Positions 33,542-42,313 of a DNA stretch of 47,889 nt are shown here, in pieces. Position 1 is the first letter of the stretch. Every line of letters starts with the position of its first letter. The notes under the pieces were generated by a model, which ran no database searches, was not told the DNA's origin, and was given only the letters and a program-made list of their open reading frames with translations. Source of the stretch: Chryseobacterium edaphi (GTDB lineage: Bacteria > Bacteroidota > Bacteroidia > Flavobacteriales > Weeksellaceae); NCBI RefSeq assembly GCF_025628985.1, contig NZ_JAOTEM010000008.1, positions 1 to 47,889 of the forward strand, in the 5' to 3' direction. Made by a program: the position numbers and the translations under genes.

Positions 33542-35065
33542 ATGCAGATAGATACAAGAACACTGAATATTGATGACTATGATGAACTGGTTTCGGCAAT
33601 GCGTCGTGCTTATCCCAAAATGTCAGAATATGTTTGGTCAAAAAAAAGTATTTTAAAACTCACAAAAATTTTTGAAGCTGGTCAGATTTGCATAACCGTT
33701 GATGGTAAGATTGCGGCAGTAGCACTTTCAATCGTTGTAAATTATGAAGAATTTGATGATGAACACACTTACAGCGACATCACAGGCAATTATACTTTTA
33801 ATACTCATTCATCAACAGGTAATGTATTATATGGAATTGAAATATTTGTAGATCCTGTTTTCCGCGAGTTGAGATTGGGAAGAAGATTATATGATGCCCG
33901 TAAAGAACTTTGCGAACAGTTAAACTTAAAATCAATTATTTTAGGAGGAAGAATTCCCGACTATCATAAGTATAGTCATGAAATTTCTCCTAGAGAATAC
34001 ATCAGAAGAGTTAGAGATAAAGAAATTTACGATCCTGTACTTTCTTTCCAGCTTTCTAATAATTTTTTGCCGATCAGAGTGCTGAAAAAATATCTTCCTG
34101 AAGATGAAGCTTCCCGTGAGAACGCAGTTTTGCTTCAATGGAATAATATTTATTACAGTAAAAAACCAAATACGATGCAGGACAGCACGATCCGTTTAGG
34201 TTTGGTGCAATGGCAAATGAGGCATTTTAAAGATATAAATGCGTTTTACGAGCAGGTAGAGTTTTTTGTGAATGTGATGGGAGATTACAAATCAGATTTT
34301 GTTTTATTCCCGGAATTATTTAATACTCCTTTGCTTGCACCTTTCAATAATCTTTCTGAGCGTGACAGTATGATCGAACTGGCGAAAATTACCGACCAGA
34401 TCAAAGCTAAAATTTCCGAATTGGCGATCAGTTATAATGTGAATATCATTTCGGGAAGTATGCCAGTTTTTGAAAATAACGATTTATATAACGTTAGTTA
34501 TCTTTTGCATCGTGACGGTCGTATTGATGAATACAGAAAAATTCACATTACTCCGAATGAAAGAAAATATTATGGAATGAAAGGTGGAAATGAGATCAAA
34601 GTTTTTGATACCGATTGTGGCAAAATTGGTTTGGTAATCTGTTATGATGTAGAATTTCCTGAACTACCAAGACTTTTAGCCGATCAAGGGATGAAAATTC
34701 TATTTGTGCCTTATCTTACTGACACACAAAACGCCTACATGAGAGTGCGGCACTGCGCTGCTGCAAGAGCAATTGAAAATGAATGTTATGTTGCGATTGC
34801 CGGTTGTGTAGGAAATTTACCGGGTGTTAATAATATGGATATTCAATTTGGTCAGGCTGCAGTATTTACGCCATCTGATTTTGCATTTCCATCAAACGCT
34901 GTAAAAGGAGAAGCTACTCCAAATACCGAAATGACATTGATTGTGGATGTAGATTTAAATTTATTAAAAGATCTCCATTATCATGGCTCTGTTCAGATCC
35001 TGAATGACAGGCGAAAAGATCTGTATGAAACTTATCTTATTAAAGATAAAACTCCGATCATTTAG
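33542..35065 (+). CDS. GNAT acetyltransferase fused to a nitrilase-superfamily hydrolase
   Basis: The 507-residue product has an N-terminal GNAT domain (about 1-205), with the acetyl-CoA region VDPVFRELRLGRRLYDARKE (103-122). A C-terminal carbon-nitrogen hydrolase domain (about 217-500) shows the Glu-Lys-Cys triad: Glu258 (FPELFN), Lys333 (YRKIHITP) and Cys367 (VICYDVEFP). The architecture resembles that of B. subtilis YhcX. The expected reactions are acyl transfer and amide hydrolysis; the substrates are unknown. It is transcribed alone and ends in a strong hairpin. Confidence 0.9.
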   Translation: MQIDTRTLNIDDYDELVSAMRRAYPKMSEYVWSKKSILKLTKIFEAGQICITVDGKIAAVALSIVVNYEEFDDEHTYSDITGNYTFNTHSSTGNVLYGIEIFVDPVFRELRLGRRLYDARKELCEQLNLKSIILGGRIPDYHKYSHEISPREYIRRVRDKEIYDPVLSFQLSNNFLPIRVLKKYLPEDEASRENAVLLQWNNIYYSKKPNTMQDSTIRLGLVQWQMRHFKDINAFYEQVEFFVNVMGDYKSDFVLFPELFNTPLLAPFNNLSERDSMIELAKITDQIKAKISELAISYNVNIISGSMPVFENNDLYNVSYLLHRDGRIDEYRKIHITPNERKYYGMKGGNEIKVFDTDCGKIGLVICYDVEFPELPRLLADQGMKILFVPYLTDTQNAYMRVRHCAAARAIENECYVAIAGCVGNLPGVNNMDIQFGQAAVFTPSDFAFPSNAVKGEATPNTEMTLIVDVDLNLLKDLHYHGSVQILNDRRKDLYETYLIKDKTPII

Positions 35066-35084
35066 ATATAACGACTCATATTAT

Positions 35085-35122
35085 AAAAATCCCCATTTTG
35101 ATATACAAATTGGGGATTTTTT
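35085..35122. terminator. Bidirectional hairpin between convergent genes
   Basis: AAATCCCCA (35087-35095) pairs with TGGGGATTT (35111-35119), and the inner TTTG/CAAA can pair as well. T8 follows on the plus strand and an A run precedes it. It serves the GNAT-nitrilase gene and the small gene encoded on the minus strand. Confidence 0.8.
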
Positions 35123-35347
35123 TTAGTCTAAAATAAGTCGTCCTTCAATAGGTTGATCTACGACAATAAAGATGCTTTCGTTATGTCTTTTTATAGGAAT
35201 CTGAATTACAGAGTAAGTTCCGTCTGTACTTTTCTCTTCAATAATAAGATTGCTCCCTTCACCGATTTCTGATTTTGAATATTCCAATTGATAATTCCCA
35301 TCGTCGGTCTTTACAAAATCTTCTTTTTTAAATTCTATGTGTGCCAT
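35123..35347 (-). CDS. Small hypothetical protein
   Basis: The 74-residue product is soluble, charged and probably beta-rich (NLIIEEKSTDGTYSVIQIPI, then ESIFIVVDQPIEGRLILD). No family, signal peptide or metal motif is recognised. The start ATG at 35345-35347 gives a compact protein, and the frame stops only a few bases before the shared terminator, which supports it being a genuine gene. No partner is evident. Confidence 0.55.
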   Translation of the reverse strand: MAHIEFKKEDFVKTDDGNYQLEYSKSEIGEGSNLIIEEKSTDGTYSVIQIPIKRHNESIFIVVDQPIEGRLILD

Positions 35348-35423
35348 TTTTATTGATTTTTAATAGTATAACTAATTTAATAAATATATTGAAGTAATAT
35401 TATCTGACAAATCATTTTACAAA

Positions 35424-35453
35424 AAATCCCCCAATCGTAAAGTCGGGGGATTT
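35424..35453. terminator. Orphan hairpin in the upstream region of the second DUF2383 gene
   Basis: AAATCCCCC (35424-35432) and GGGGGATTT (35445-35453) form a perfect 9-bp stem with a 12-base loop. It has the look of an intrinsic terminator, yet no gene ends before it on either strand: the gene to its left starts there and the gene to its right starts 170 bases on. Confidence 0.6.
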
Positions 35454-35622
35454 CAGTATTAATATGATGTTAAATTTGGTGTATGGTTTAATTACTTACT
35501 GAAAAAATATATTCAAAATCTGTGCCTAAAATTATTCGATTTAGTAAAAATGTAAAATAACTAATGAATAAGAAGTAGGCATATTAATTGTTAAACATTA
35601 AAAACCAATCAAATTAAATAGT

Positions 35623-36075
35623 ATGAGCAACGAGAAAACAGTATCAGTATTGAACGATTTACTGAAAATTACAAATGACAGAATTGAAGGTTTTTCAAAA
35701 GTCGAACACAAGGTTTGGAATACGTATTCTAATCTAAAGACAGATTACGACAGAATGGTTTCTTACTCACAAGATATGAAATCTGAATTGATAGAAATGA
35801 TCAAAGAGCGTGGAGGAGAGCCAGAAGACACTACAACTACTGTAGGAGCTATCCACAGAGCTTGGATTGATTTAAAAAATTCTTTTTCAGGAAATAAGGA
35901 CGAAGCAACGTTACAAAATGTTGTTTTTGGTGAAGATGCAGCAATTAAAGTTTATCAGAATGCTTTAGACAGTGGTGATCTCTGTGCTGAAAGTTCGAGA
36001 AAGGTACAAGATCAGCTACACCATCTAAAGGCATCATACAATAAATTTGAAAATCTTGAGCACAAAAATATGTAG
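35623..36075 (+). CDS. DUF2383 (PA2169-type) four-helix-bundle protein, second copy
   Basis: The 150-residue product is a clear paralogue of the protein encoded at 22742-23203. Both share the starts (VSVLNDLLKITNDRIEGFSK here), the middle VGAIHRAWIDLKNS and the segment LQNVVFGEDAAIKVYQNALD. It is helical throughout and without signal peptide. The function of the family is unknown. This copy opens a run of stress-type genes (katE, alcohol dehydrogenase, DUF892), which suggests stationary-phase or oxidative stress induction, although its control is not shown by the sequence. Confidence 0.88.
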   Translation: MSNEKTVSVLNDLLKITNDRIEGFSKVEHKVWNTYSNLKTDYDRMVSYSQDMKSELIEMIKERGGEPEDTTTTVGAIHRAWIDLKNSFSGNKDEATLQNVVFGEDAAIKVYQNALDSGDLCAESSRKVQDQLHHLKASYNKFENLEHKNM

Positions 36076-36526
36076 TAAAATATTGATTACAAAGCTGTTT
36101 TAATTTCATAGTAAGACAATTTTATAATTTTTCGAATTCAATTATTTAATGATAAAATTTGTTCACGTTAAAGCTTGTGATTCAAATCATAAAAAGAGTT
36201 GGCATACTTTTAATAGCTTTGATAACACACCAAATAACAACAATATGAAATTATTAATTGTAGCAGATTTACACTGATGAGCTGCAAAAAAGTAAAGTCC
36301 ATCACGGCAGAGTTGGCTAGTCTGACTTAAAATTTTGATTTATTAAACAAATCATAAAGTATTTTCCTTTAAGGGATCGAGCCTTTTTATTAAGATCCTG
36401 ATTTTTTAGTCAGATATTTTCTCAGTTTTAAATTTCGTTAGAAATAAACTATTGATATTCCGAATATTACTGGTTCGGGTAACTCTCATATACAAGAAAA
36501 TCTACGGTACTTCTAATTTTTAGATT
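36076..36526. other. Intergenic region with a possible gene-start remnant
   Basis: No intact gene is seen in these 451 bases. At 36245-36277 an 11-codon frame reads MKLLIVADLH then TGA, exactly the first strand and metal-binding DxH of calcineurin-like phosphoesterases. Nothing similar follows in any frame I examined, so it may be a remnant or chance. Confidence 0.4.
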
Positions 36527-37132
36527 ATGAATTATAAAATTGATATTCAGGATTTGGTACCCATCAACAGAAAGGGTTCAGAGAATAATGCAGTTGCATT
36601 TCTAAATTGTCAATCTGAGACTGAAGCATTTGAGAAATTTAAAAAGCTTTCACAAAATCTTTTGAAGATCAATGACTGGAATGTAAAAGGCGGTAAAAAT
36701 CCTACTGAATTTTCTATTTATAATAAAGACAAATCACAATCTGTACAGGAAAATGATTTAGTAAAAATAAAAATACCTGCGCCGGAAAATAAATTGGGAA
36801 ATGGCTTTGACTGGATAGTTGTCAAAAAAATTCAGATAATAGAAAAAACAGATGTGAAAGTATTTTTATTACAAATGAAGCCTAATTCTTGTCCCGAAAA
36901 TTCAAATAAAAAAACGGCACATTTTTATATGGAAGATGCTTCAAGTACTTTTATTTTGTCTAAAAAAAATGATACAATACAGTTCAGTATACACGGAAGA
37001 AATGAAATTCCGAACACAAAAAAGATCGGGTTTTTAAACTCCTGCAGAAATTTTTTTGTAGCCAACGGAGGAATTTTTGGCGGAAGTAAACTACAATGGC
37101 AGGATTTTGCTGAAGAATTTATTAAAGATTAA
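36527..37132 (+). CDS. Hypothetical protein in the katE cluster
   Basis: The 201-residue soluble protein has no recognised domain. The sequence is mixed alpha/beta, with LVKIKIPAPENKLGNGFDWI in the middle and an aromatic, Gly-rich end (FFVANGGIFGGSKLQWQDFA). It lies only 24 bases upstream of katE on the same strand and is very probably its operon partner. I cannot assign a function; a role in oxidative or desiccation stress is suggested by the neighbours alone. Confidence 0.65.
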   Translation: MNYKIDIQDLVPINRKGSENNAVAFLNCQSETEAFEKFKKLSQNLLKINDWNVKGGKNPTEFSIYNKDKSQSVQENDLVKIKIPAPENKLGNGFDWIVVKKIQIIEKTDVKVFLLQMKPNSCPENSNKKTAHFYMEDASSTFILSKKNDTIQFSIHGRNEIPNTKKIGFLNSCRNFFVANGGIFGGSKLQWQDFAEEFIKD

Positions 37133-37156
37133 ATTAAAATAAACCAACAATATAAT

Positions 37157-39301
37157 ATGGAAAATAAAAACTCTAAAACAAACGAAAAGCTGGATCAGCT
37201 TCAAGATCACACAACAGATAATAATGATACAAAGTTGACAACCAATCAGGGATTGAAAGTTAACAACAATCAGGATTCACTAAAAACTGATGAAAGAGGA
37301 GCAACTTTGCTTGAAGACTTTATCCTCAGAGAAAAAATCACCCACTTCGATCACGAAAGAATTCCTGAAAGAATTGTTCATGCAAGAGGTTCCGGAGCCC
37401 ATGGAGTTTTTAAATTGAATAAAAGTCTGGCGAAATATACAAAAGCCAAATTTTTAAATGATGTTGACAAAGAAACTCCGGTTTTTGTAAGGTTTTCAAC
37501 CGTTGCGGGAAGTGCAGGAAGTACAGATTTAGCAAGAGATGTAAGAGGTTTCGCGGTGAAATTTTATACCGAAGAAGGAAATTATGATTTGGTAGGAAAC
37601 AACATTCCTGTATTCTTTATTCAGGATGCAATGAAATTTCCGGATTTGGTACATGCAGTAAAACCTGAACCGGATAACGCAATTCCACAGGCAGCTTCTG
37701 CTCACGATACATTTTGGGATTTTATTTCATTGATGCCTGAAAGTATGCACATGATTATGTGGGCAATGAGTGATCGTGCGATTCCTAGAAGTTACAGAAT
37801 GATGGAAGGTTTCGGTGTTCATTCATTTAAGTTTATTAATAGTGAAGGTGCTGTTCATTTCGTTAAATTTCATTTTAAGCCAAAATTAGGAGTGCATTCA
37901 GTTGCATGGAGTGAGGCACAGAAAATTTCCGGTACAGATCCTGATTTCCATAGAAGAGATCTTTGGGAAGCCATCGAAAACGGAGCATTTCCGGAATGGG
38001 ATTTTGGTGTACAGGTTATTCCTGAAGAAAATGAGCACGACTTTGATTTTGATCTTTTGGATCCTACAAAAGTAGTTCCTGAAGAATTGGTACCGGTTGA
38101 ATTGGTCGGAACATTAACTTTAAATAGAAATCCTGACAACTTTTTCGCAGAAACTGAACAAGTGGCGTTTCATCCGGGACACCTTGTTCCGGGAATTGAT
38201 TTCTCCAATGATCCGCTTTTACAGGGAAGATTATTTTCTTATACAGATACGCAGTTATCGAGATTAGGTTCACCTAATTTCCATGAAATTCCAATCAACA
38301 GATCAATCAATACGGTTCACAACAACCAACGTGACGGTCACATGAGACAGCAGATTGTAAAAGGTAAAGTAAGTTACGAACCAAATTCAATCGGCGGAGG
38401 TTGTCCTTTTCAGGCGATGATGAAAGACGGAGGATTTACAACAAATAACGAAAGAGTAGACGGACATAAAATAAGAGCAAGAAGCGACAGTTTTGTTGAT
38501 CATTATTCTCAGGCAAAAATGTTTTTAAACAGCCAGTCTGCTCCTGAAAAAACTCACCTTCAGAATGCCTTGGTTTTTGAATTATCTAAAGTAACCATTT
38601 CTGCAATCAGAGAAAGAGTAGTTGGTCAATTAGCTTTTATTGATGCTGAACTTGCCGCAAATGTTGCTGAAAAAGTAGGAGTGAAAGTTAAAATACTAGA
38701 TATGCCAAATGGAAGTATTCCCGCAGATGCAGATCCTGCAAGTTTACAAAGCGAAGAAAGAGAACCGGAAACTAAAAGTTCTGAAGCTTTAAGCATGAAA
38801 AATACAGTAAAAGACACGATTAAAAGTCGTGTGATAGGATTTATCATGGGTGATGGTGTCAATACACAAGCTGTAAAATCATTGAAAAGTAAACTGGAAA
38901 GTGAGGGAGCGGTTGTTCAGATCGTGGCACCAAGTGTTGCACCTGTAAAAGCTGACGACGGTAGTACATTTGAACCAAAACATTCTATTTCAAGTGTTGC
39001 AAGTGTTAGTTTTGATGCACTTTATATTTGTTCTGGAGAAAAATCTGCTAAAGAATTGATGCATCCGGAAAGAAAACCAATTGTTACAGAATTCATCAAC
39101 GAAGCTTACAAACATTGTAAAGCAATCTATTTCGGAAAAGATACAGATGAAATTTATAATGCAACCAGAATCAGTACCAAAACGCACGAAGATCCTGCGA
39201 TTATCAATGCTGGAGGAAAAGATTCTGATCAAAAATTTATTTCTGCAATTGCAAATCACAGAGTTTGGGATCTTGAAAAAGAACGTAATTCAATGACATA
39301 A
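37157..39301 (+). CDS. katE: Large-subunit catalase HPII
   Basis: The 714-residue haem enzyme converts hydrogen peroxide to water and oxygen. It has the long-chain form, with an extended N-terminus (polar, about 1-45), the catalytic core with His75 (RIVHARGSGAHGVF) and Asn148 (GNNIPVFFIQD), and the haem-ligand Tyr region RLFSYTDTQLSRLG. A C-terminal DJ-1/amidotransferase-like domain occupies about residues 555-714 (RVIGFIMGDGVN). The frame is intact and the length normal for clade 2 catalases. It is preceded by a hypothetical gene and followed, at 42 bases, by a zinc alcohol dehydrogenase gene. Confidence 0.95.
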   Translation: MENKNSKTNEKLDQLQDHTTDNNDTKLTTNQGLKVNNNQDSLKTDERGATLLEDFILREKITHFDHERIPERIVHARGSGAHGVFKLNKSLAKYTKAKFLNDVDKETPVFVRFSTVAGSAGSTDLARDVRGFAVKFYTEEGNYDLVGNNIPVFFIQDAMKFPDLVHAVKPEPDNAIPQAASAHDTFWDFISLMPESMHMIMWAMSDRAIPRSYRMMEGFGVHSFKFINSEGAVHFVKFHFKPKLGVHSVAWSEAQKISGTDPDFHRRDLWEAIENGAFPEWDFGVQVIPEENEHDFDFDLLDPTKVVPEELVPVELVGTLTLNRNPDNFFAETEQVAFHPGHLVPGIDFSNDPLLQGRLFSYTDTQLSRLGSPNFHEIPINRSINTVHNNQRDGHMRQQIVKGKVSYEPNSIGGGCPFQAMMKDGGFTTNNERVDGHKIRARSDSFVDHYSQAKMFLNSQSAPEKTHLQNALVFELSKVTISAIRERVVGQLAFIDAELAANVAEKVGVKVKILDMPNGSIPADADPASLQSEEREPETKSSEALSMKNTVKDTIKSRVIGFIMGDGVNTQAVKSLKSKLESEGAVVQIVAPSVAPVKADDGSTFEPKHSISSVASVSFDALYICSGEKSAKELMHPERKPIVTEFINEAYKHCKAIYFGKDTDEIYNATRISTKTHEDPAIINAGGKDSDQKFISAIANHRVWDLEKERNSMT

Positions 39302-39343
39302 GTTTATATAAGCTTTAATAACACCAAAAACAAATTATATTAT

Positions 39344-40510
39344 ATGAAAGCAGCAGTTTTTCACGCACCCGGCAAAATTACTTGTGACACGATAGAAGAT
39401 CCCAAAATTGAAGATCAAAACGATATTATTTTAAAAGTCACTTCTACAGCAATCTGTGGAAGTGACCTTCATATGTATTCCGGCGGAATTCCCCAAGCTC
39501 GTCCTATGGTTATGGGACACGAGTTTATGGGAATTATTGAAGATGTCGGTAAAAATATTACCCATTTAAAAGTTGGAGACAGAGTAGTTGTTCCATTTCC
39601 GATTGCTTGTGGAGGATGTTACTTCTGTAACCACGATCTTCCGGGGGCCTGTGAAAATTCAAATCCTGATCATTATGGTCCTGAAGGCGGTATTTTAACA
39701 GAAAAAGGAGGTGGAATGTTTGGCTACAGTGATCTTTACGGAGGTTACAATGGCGGACAGGCACAATATGTTCGTGTTCCTTACGCCAATTTCGGACCTA
39801 GAAAAGTTTCTGAAAGTCTCACAGATGATCAGGCTCTATTTTTAACGGATATTTTCCCAACTGGATATACCGGCGTAATGTGGGCAGATTTAAAAGGAGG
39901 TGAAACGGTTGCAATTTTCGGAGCAGGACCGGTTGGATCTATGGCTGCTAAAAGTGCAATTCTTCACAATGCTAAAAAAGTAATTGTGATTGATACACTT
40001 CAATACAGACTAGATCAGATCAAAAAACTGACGGGTTGCGAAACCATTTTATGGAAAGATGCCGAACAGACCGTAGAACAAATTAGAGATATGACCGATG
40101 GAAGAGGTGCAGATGTTTGCATTGATGCAGTTGGTTTTGAGCCAGACAGAAATTTACTCGATAAAGCTAAAGCTGTAGTAAATTTTGAAAAAGGTTCTAT
40201 AAAAGTTCTTGATGCATGTATGAGCGGCGTAAAACGTGGTGGATTTGTTTCTATTCTCGGAGTTTATCCGATGAATTATGATAATTTCAGAGTCGGACAG
40301 ATGTTTGATAAAGGAATTACTTTAAAAGCAGGTCAGTCGCCAGTTCATGCAATTATCGATAAGCTGATGAAATATGTTGAAACCGGACAAGTAAAGCTTG
40401 ATGATATTATTACCCACCGACTTTCTTTAGATGAGGTCTCAAAAGGTTATGAGATCTTCGACAAAAAAGAAGATGGTTGTGTAAAGGTTGTATTAGATCC
40501 CTGGAAATAA
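39344..40510 (+). CDS. Zinc-dependent alcohol dehydrogenase, formaldehyde dehydrogenase-like
   Basis: The 388-residue medium-chain dehydrogenase has catalytic zinc ligands Cys38 (AICGSDLHMY) and His59/Glu60 (MGHEFMG), and structural zinc cysteines 89, 92, 95 and 103 (CGGCYFCNHDLPGAC). The NAD-binding motif is VAIFGAGPVGSMAA. The extended segment after the structural zinc (DHYGPEGGILTEKGGG) is typical of the glutathione-independent formaldehyde dehydrogenase-like group. The reaction is probably oxidation of an alcohol or aldehyde with NAD; the substrate is not shown. Its place beside katE suggests a role in stress-linked aldehyde clearance. Confidence 0.9.
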   Translation: MKAAVFHAPGKITCDTIEDPKIEDQNDIILKVTSTAICGSDLHMYSGGIPQARPMVMGHEFMGIIEDVGKNITHLKVGDRVVVPFPIACGGCYFCNHDLPGACENSNPDHYGPEGGILTEKGGGMFGYSDLYGGYNGGQAQYVRVPYANFGPRKVSESLTDDQALFLTDIFPTGYTGVMWADLKGGETVAIFGAGPVGSMAAKSAILHNAKKVIVIDTLQYRLDQIKKLTGCETILWKDAEQTVEQIRDMTDGRGADVCIDAVGFEPDRNLLDKAKAVVNFEKGSIKVLDACMSGVKRGGFVSILGVYPMNYDNFRVGQMFDKGITLKAGQSPVHAIIDKLMKYVETGQVKLDDIITHRLSLDEVSKGYEIFDKKEDGCVKVVLDPWK

Positions 40511-40557
40511 TACTTTTTGTGAAAGCTAAAATTTAATCAGACTAAAATTTTACTATT

Positions 40558-41061
40558 ATGGACTTTCAGAAAAAAATATTGGAATATATCAGTGAATATA
40601 TGATTACCAATAACGAAACTATTTCTGTTGCAGAAAGTGTCACTTCAGGAATGTTGCAGTTAGCATTTTCACAAATGCCGAATGCATCAATGTTTTTCAA
40701 GGGTGGAATGACTGCTTACACGTTACCTGACAAGGTTAGGTTGCTTGATGTCGATCACAATGAAGCCGAAAACTGTGACTGTGTCTCTGAAAATATTGCA
40801 GAAACGATGGCTCTAAATGTTGCAAAAATGTTTGAAAGTGATTGGTCAATTGCAACTACAGGATATTGCACTCCGGTGAGAAACTCTATTTACAGCGTGT
40901 ATGCATATTATTCGATATCTTACAAAGGCGAAATCATTTTATCTAAAAAACTTGAACTTCATCCTAAAACGCAGGCTTTGAATGCACAAATTTATTATGC
41001 AGAATTTATCTTAGGATGTTTTAAAAGTGAACTGAATAATCTGTTGATTTTAAACAATTAA
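40558..41061 (+). CDS. CinA C-terminal-type protein (nicotinamide-nucleotide amidohydrolase family)
   Basis: The 167-residue product matches the stand-alone C-terminal domain of CinA. Seen are ISVAESVTSGMLQLAFSQMP (22-41, where the Ser of AESVTSG is the likely nucleophile), FKGGMTAYTLPDKVRLL and the ATTGYCTPV segment. The usual motif reads AESLTGG and ATGIAGP, so the active-site loops differ. Members remove the amide of nicotinamide mononucleotide in NAD recycling; divergent members may lack this activity. The gene ends the katE run, 47 bases after the dehydrogenase gene, and converges on the DUF892 gene. Confidence 0.75.
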   Translation: MDFQKKILEYISEYMITNNETISVAESVTSGMLQLAFSQMPNASMFFKGGMTAYTLPDKVRLLDVDHNEAENCDCVSENIAETMALNVAKMFESDWSIATTGYCTPVRNSIYSVYAYYSISYKGEIILSKKLELHPKTQALNAQIYYAEFILGCFKSELNNLLILNN

Positions 41062-41104
41062 TTAATTGTCAGAATAGTTTAAAAACATTTCACTTATAAA
41101 AAAG

Positions 41105-41136
41105 AAAATCCTCAATGAAAATTGAGGATTTTTTAG
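41105..41136. terminator. Bidirectional hairpin between convergent genes
   Basis: AAATCCTCAAT (41106-41116) and ATTGAGGATTT (41121-41131) form a perfect stem of 11 or more base pairs with a GAAA loop, followed by a T run. It lies between the cinA-like and DUF892 genes and can act in both directions. Confidence 0.85.
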
Positions 41137-41155
41137 TTTAAATGATTGTAAGAAA

Positions 41156-41767
41156 TTATTTCGCTTTACTGTTCAATGCTGTGTCAGCGATTGTACTTAA
41201 TAATTTGTCACAGTTTTTTTCTTCTTTTAAAGTAGCTAAAAGATTGCTAAGACATTTTTTCTCGCCCAAAACCTTAGCATAAGCTGCTAAACTTCCGTAA
41301 GTTGCAATCTCATAATGTTCAACTTTTTGTGAAGCTGCAATAATTCCTACATCACGAATGGCTCCTGCTTTAGTTTCTTCCATAATGCTTTTACCTTCGT
41401 CAAGTAATCCCTGCATTGCGTCACATTTTTTAGCTTCCGGTTTCAGTCCTAAAGATTTGAAACATTCTTCCAGTCTCATAACATGAACTTCTGTTTCCTT
41501 CAAGTGAGTTGCAATAGCCTCTTTTAATTGAGGATGAGTTGCATTTTTCTCCATTTTTGGAAGAGCTTTTGTCAGAGCTTTCTCTGCCCAGTAAATATCT
41601 TTCAATGCATCTTCAAAAAAATCTTGCAGATCAGATGCTGCATCACTTTTTGCAGGAGTTTTCGATGAAGATTTTGAAGCTGTGCTTTTTGAAGTTGTAG
41701 TTTTTTTAGGTGCTGCACTTTTCTTTGGTGCTGCAGCTTTTTTTGCTGGTGCTGTTTTAGTTGCCAT
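41156..41767 (-). CDS. DUF892 (YciF-like) ferritin-like protein with histone-H1-like tail
   Basis: The 203-residue product combines two parts. Residues 1-45 are almost only Lys, Ala, Pro, Ser and Thr (KTAPAKKAAAPKKSAAPKK and so on), like bacterial histone-H1-type tails. Residues 46-203 are a helical DUF892/YciE-YciF domain with DLQDFFEDALKDIYWAEKAL, then HLKETEVHVMRLEECF, a cysteine pair region (KCDAMQGL) and KVEHYEIATYGSL. The latter has Glu and His in positions fit for a di-iron site. The tail would bind DNA, suggesting a Dps-like guard of the chromosome against oxidative damage; that is inference. Confidence 0.85.
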   Translation of the reverse strand: MATKTAPAKKAAAPKKSAAPKKTTTSKSTASKSSSKTPAKSDAASDLQDFFEDALKDIYWAEKALTKALPKMEKNATHPQLKEAIATHLKETEVHVMRLEECFKSLGLKPEAKKCDAMQGLLDEGKSIMEETKAGAIRDVGIIAASQKVEHYEIATYGSLAAYAKVLGEKKCLSNLLATLKEEKNCDKLLSTIADTALNSKAK

Positions 41768-41904
41768 ATTGTTTATTTTTGATTTAAGTTAACATCTATA
41801 ATTCAATTATAAGACCAAAGACCTGCAAAATATATTTTAAAGTAAAGTTTTTATAATGATTTTATTGGCAGGTGTTTTGTTAATTTAAAATCAAAATAAA
41901 TCCT

Positions 41905-42231
41905 ATGAACAATAAAATAAAAGTAGCATTGGCATTCTTAGCAGGAGGAACTTTGCTTCTTCTTAATGAAAGAAGAAAAAGGCTAAGTAAGAAGGCTAAA
42001 ACCTTCACAGCACCGGATGGAACTATCTACAGAGAAAATCAGATTTACAGGAATTCTGAAGGGAAAGCGTACAGAAATGGCAAAGTAGTTCATTTCGACC
42101 ATTTAGAATTTGAAAACGAGAATCATTCAGCAAATTCATTTAATCATCTGCATGATGACAGATTTTCAAAAAACTATCAGGCAAAACCTCAGAATGTTGA
42201 TTACCATCAAAGAGGGAAGAGGCATAGATAG
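41905..42231 (+). CDS. Small membrane-anchored hypothetical protein
   Basis: The 108-residue product has a single N-terminal hydrophobic helix (KVALAFLAGGTLLLLNERRK) followed by a basic patch. Its soluble part is rich in Asn, His, Tyr and Arg and contains short repeats of the form IYRENQIYRNSEGKAYRNGK. No enzyme motif or known family was recognised. The gene is divergent from the DUF892 gene and ends in a hairpin at 42259-42286. Confidence 0.55.
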   Translation: MNNKIKVALAFLAGGTLLLLNERRKRLSKKAKTFTAPDGTIYRENQIYRNSEGKAYRNGKVVHFDHLEFENENHSANSFNHLHDDRFSKNYQAKPQNVDYHQRGKRHR

Positions 42232-42258
42232 TTTTTCTGGAGCAAATAAAATAAAATG

Positions 42259-42290
42259 AGCGGTTGTGATTATGATCATAGCCGCTTATT
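42259..42290 (+). terminator. Hairpin after the small membrane protein gene
   Basis: AGCGGTTGTGAT (42259-42270) pairs with ATCATAGCCGCT (42275-42286) over 12 bp, using two G-U pairs, around loop TATG. The following TATTGATT is a poor T tract, so termination may be partial and the SemiSWEET gene, 23 bases on, could be read through. Confidence 0.55.
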
Positions 42291-42313
42291 GATTCATTAA
42301 GTAAATTTAAATT

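Noticed and set aside
36270..36310. CTGATGAG followed by AAAGTC, reminiscent of a hammerhead ribozyme core
   Set aside because: The required CGAAA-type element, a closed stem II and the flanking stems cannot be drawn, so it is most likely chance.
37870..39259. Several minus-strand frames of 69-89 codons within katE
   Set aside because: All are shadows of the catalase gene, without family resemblance or start context.
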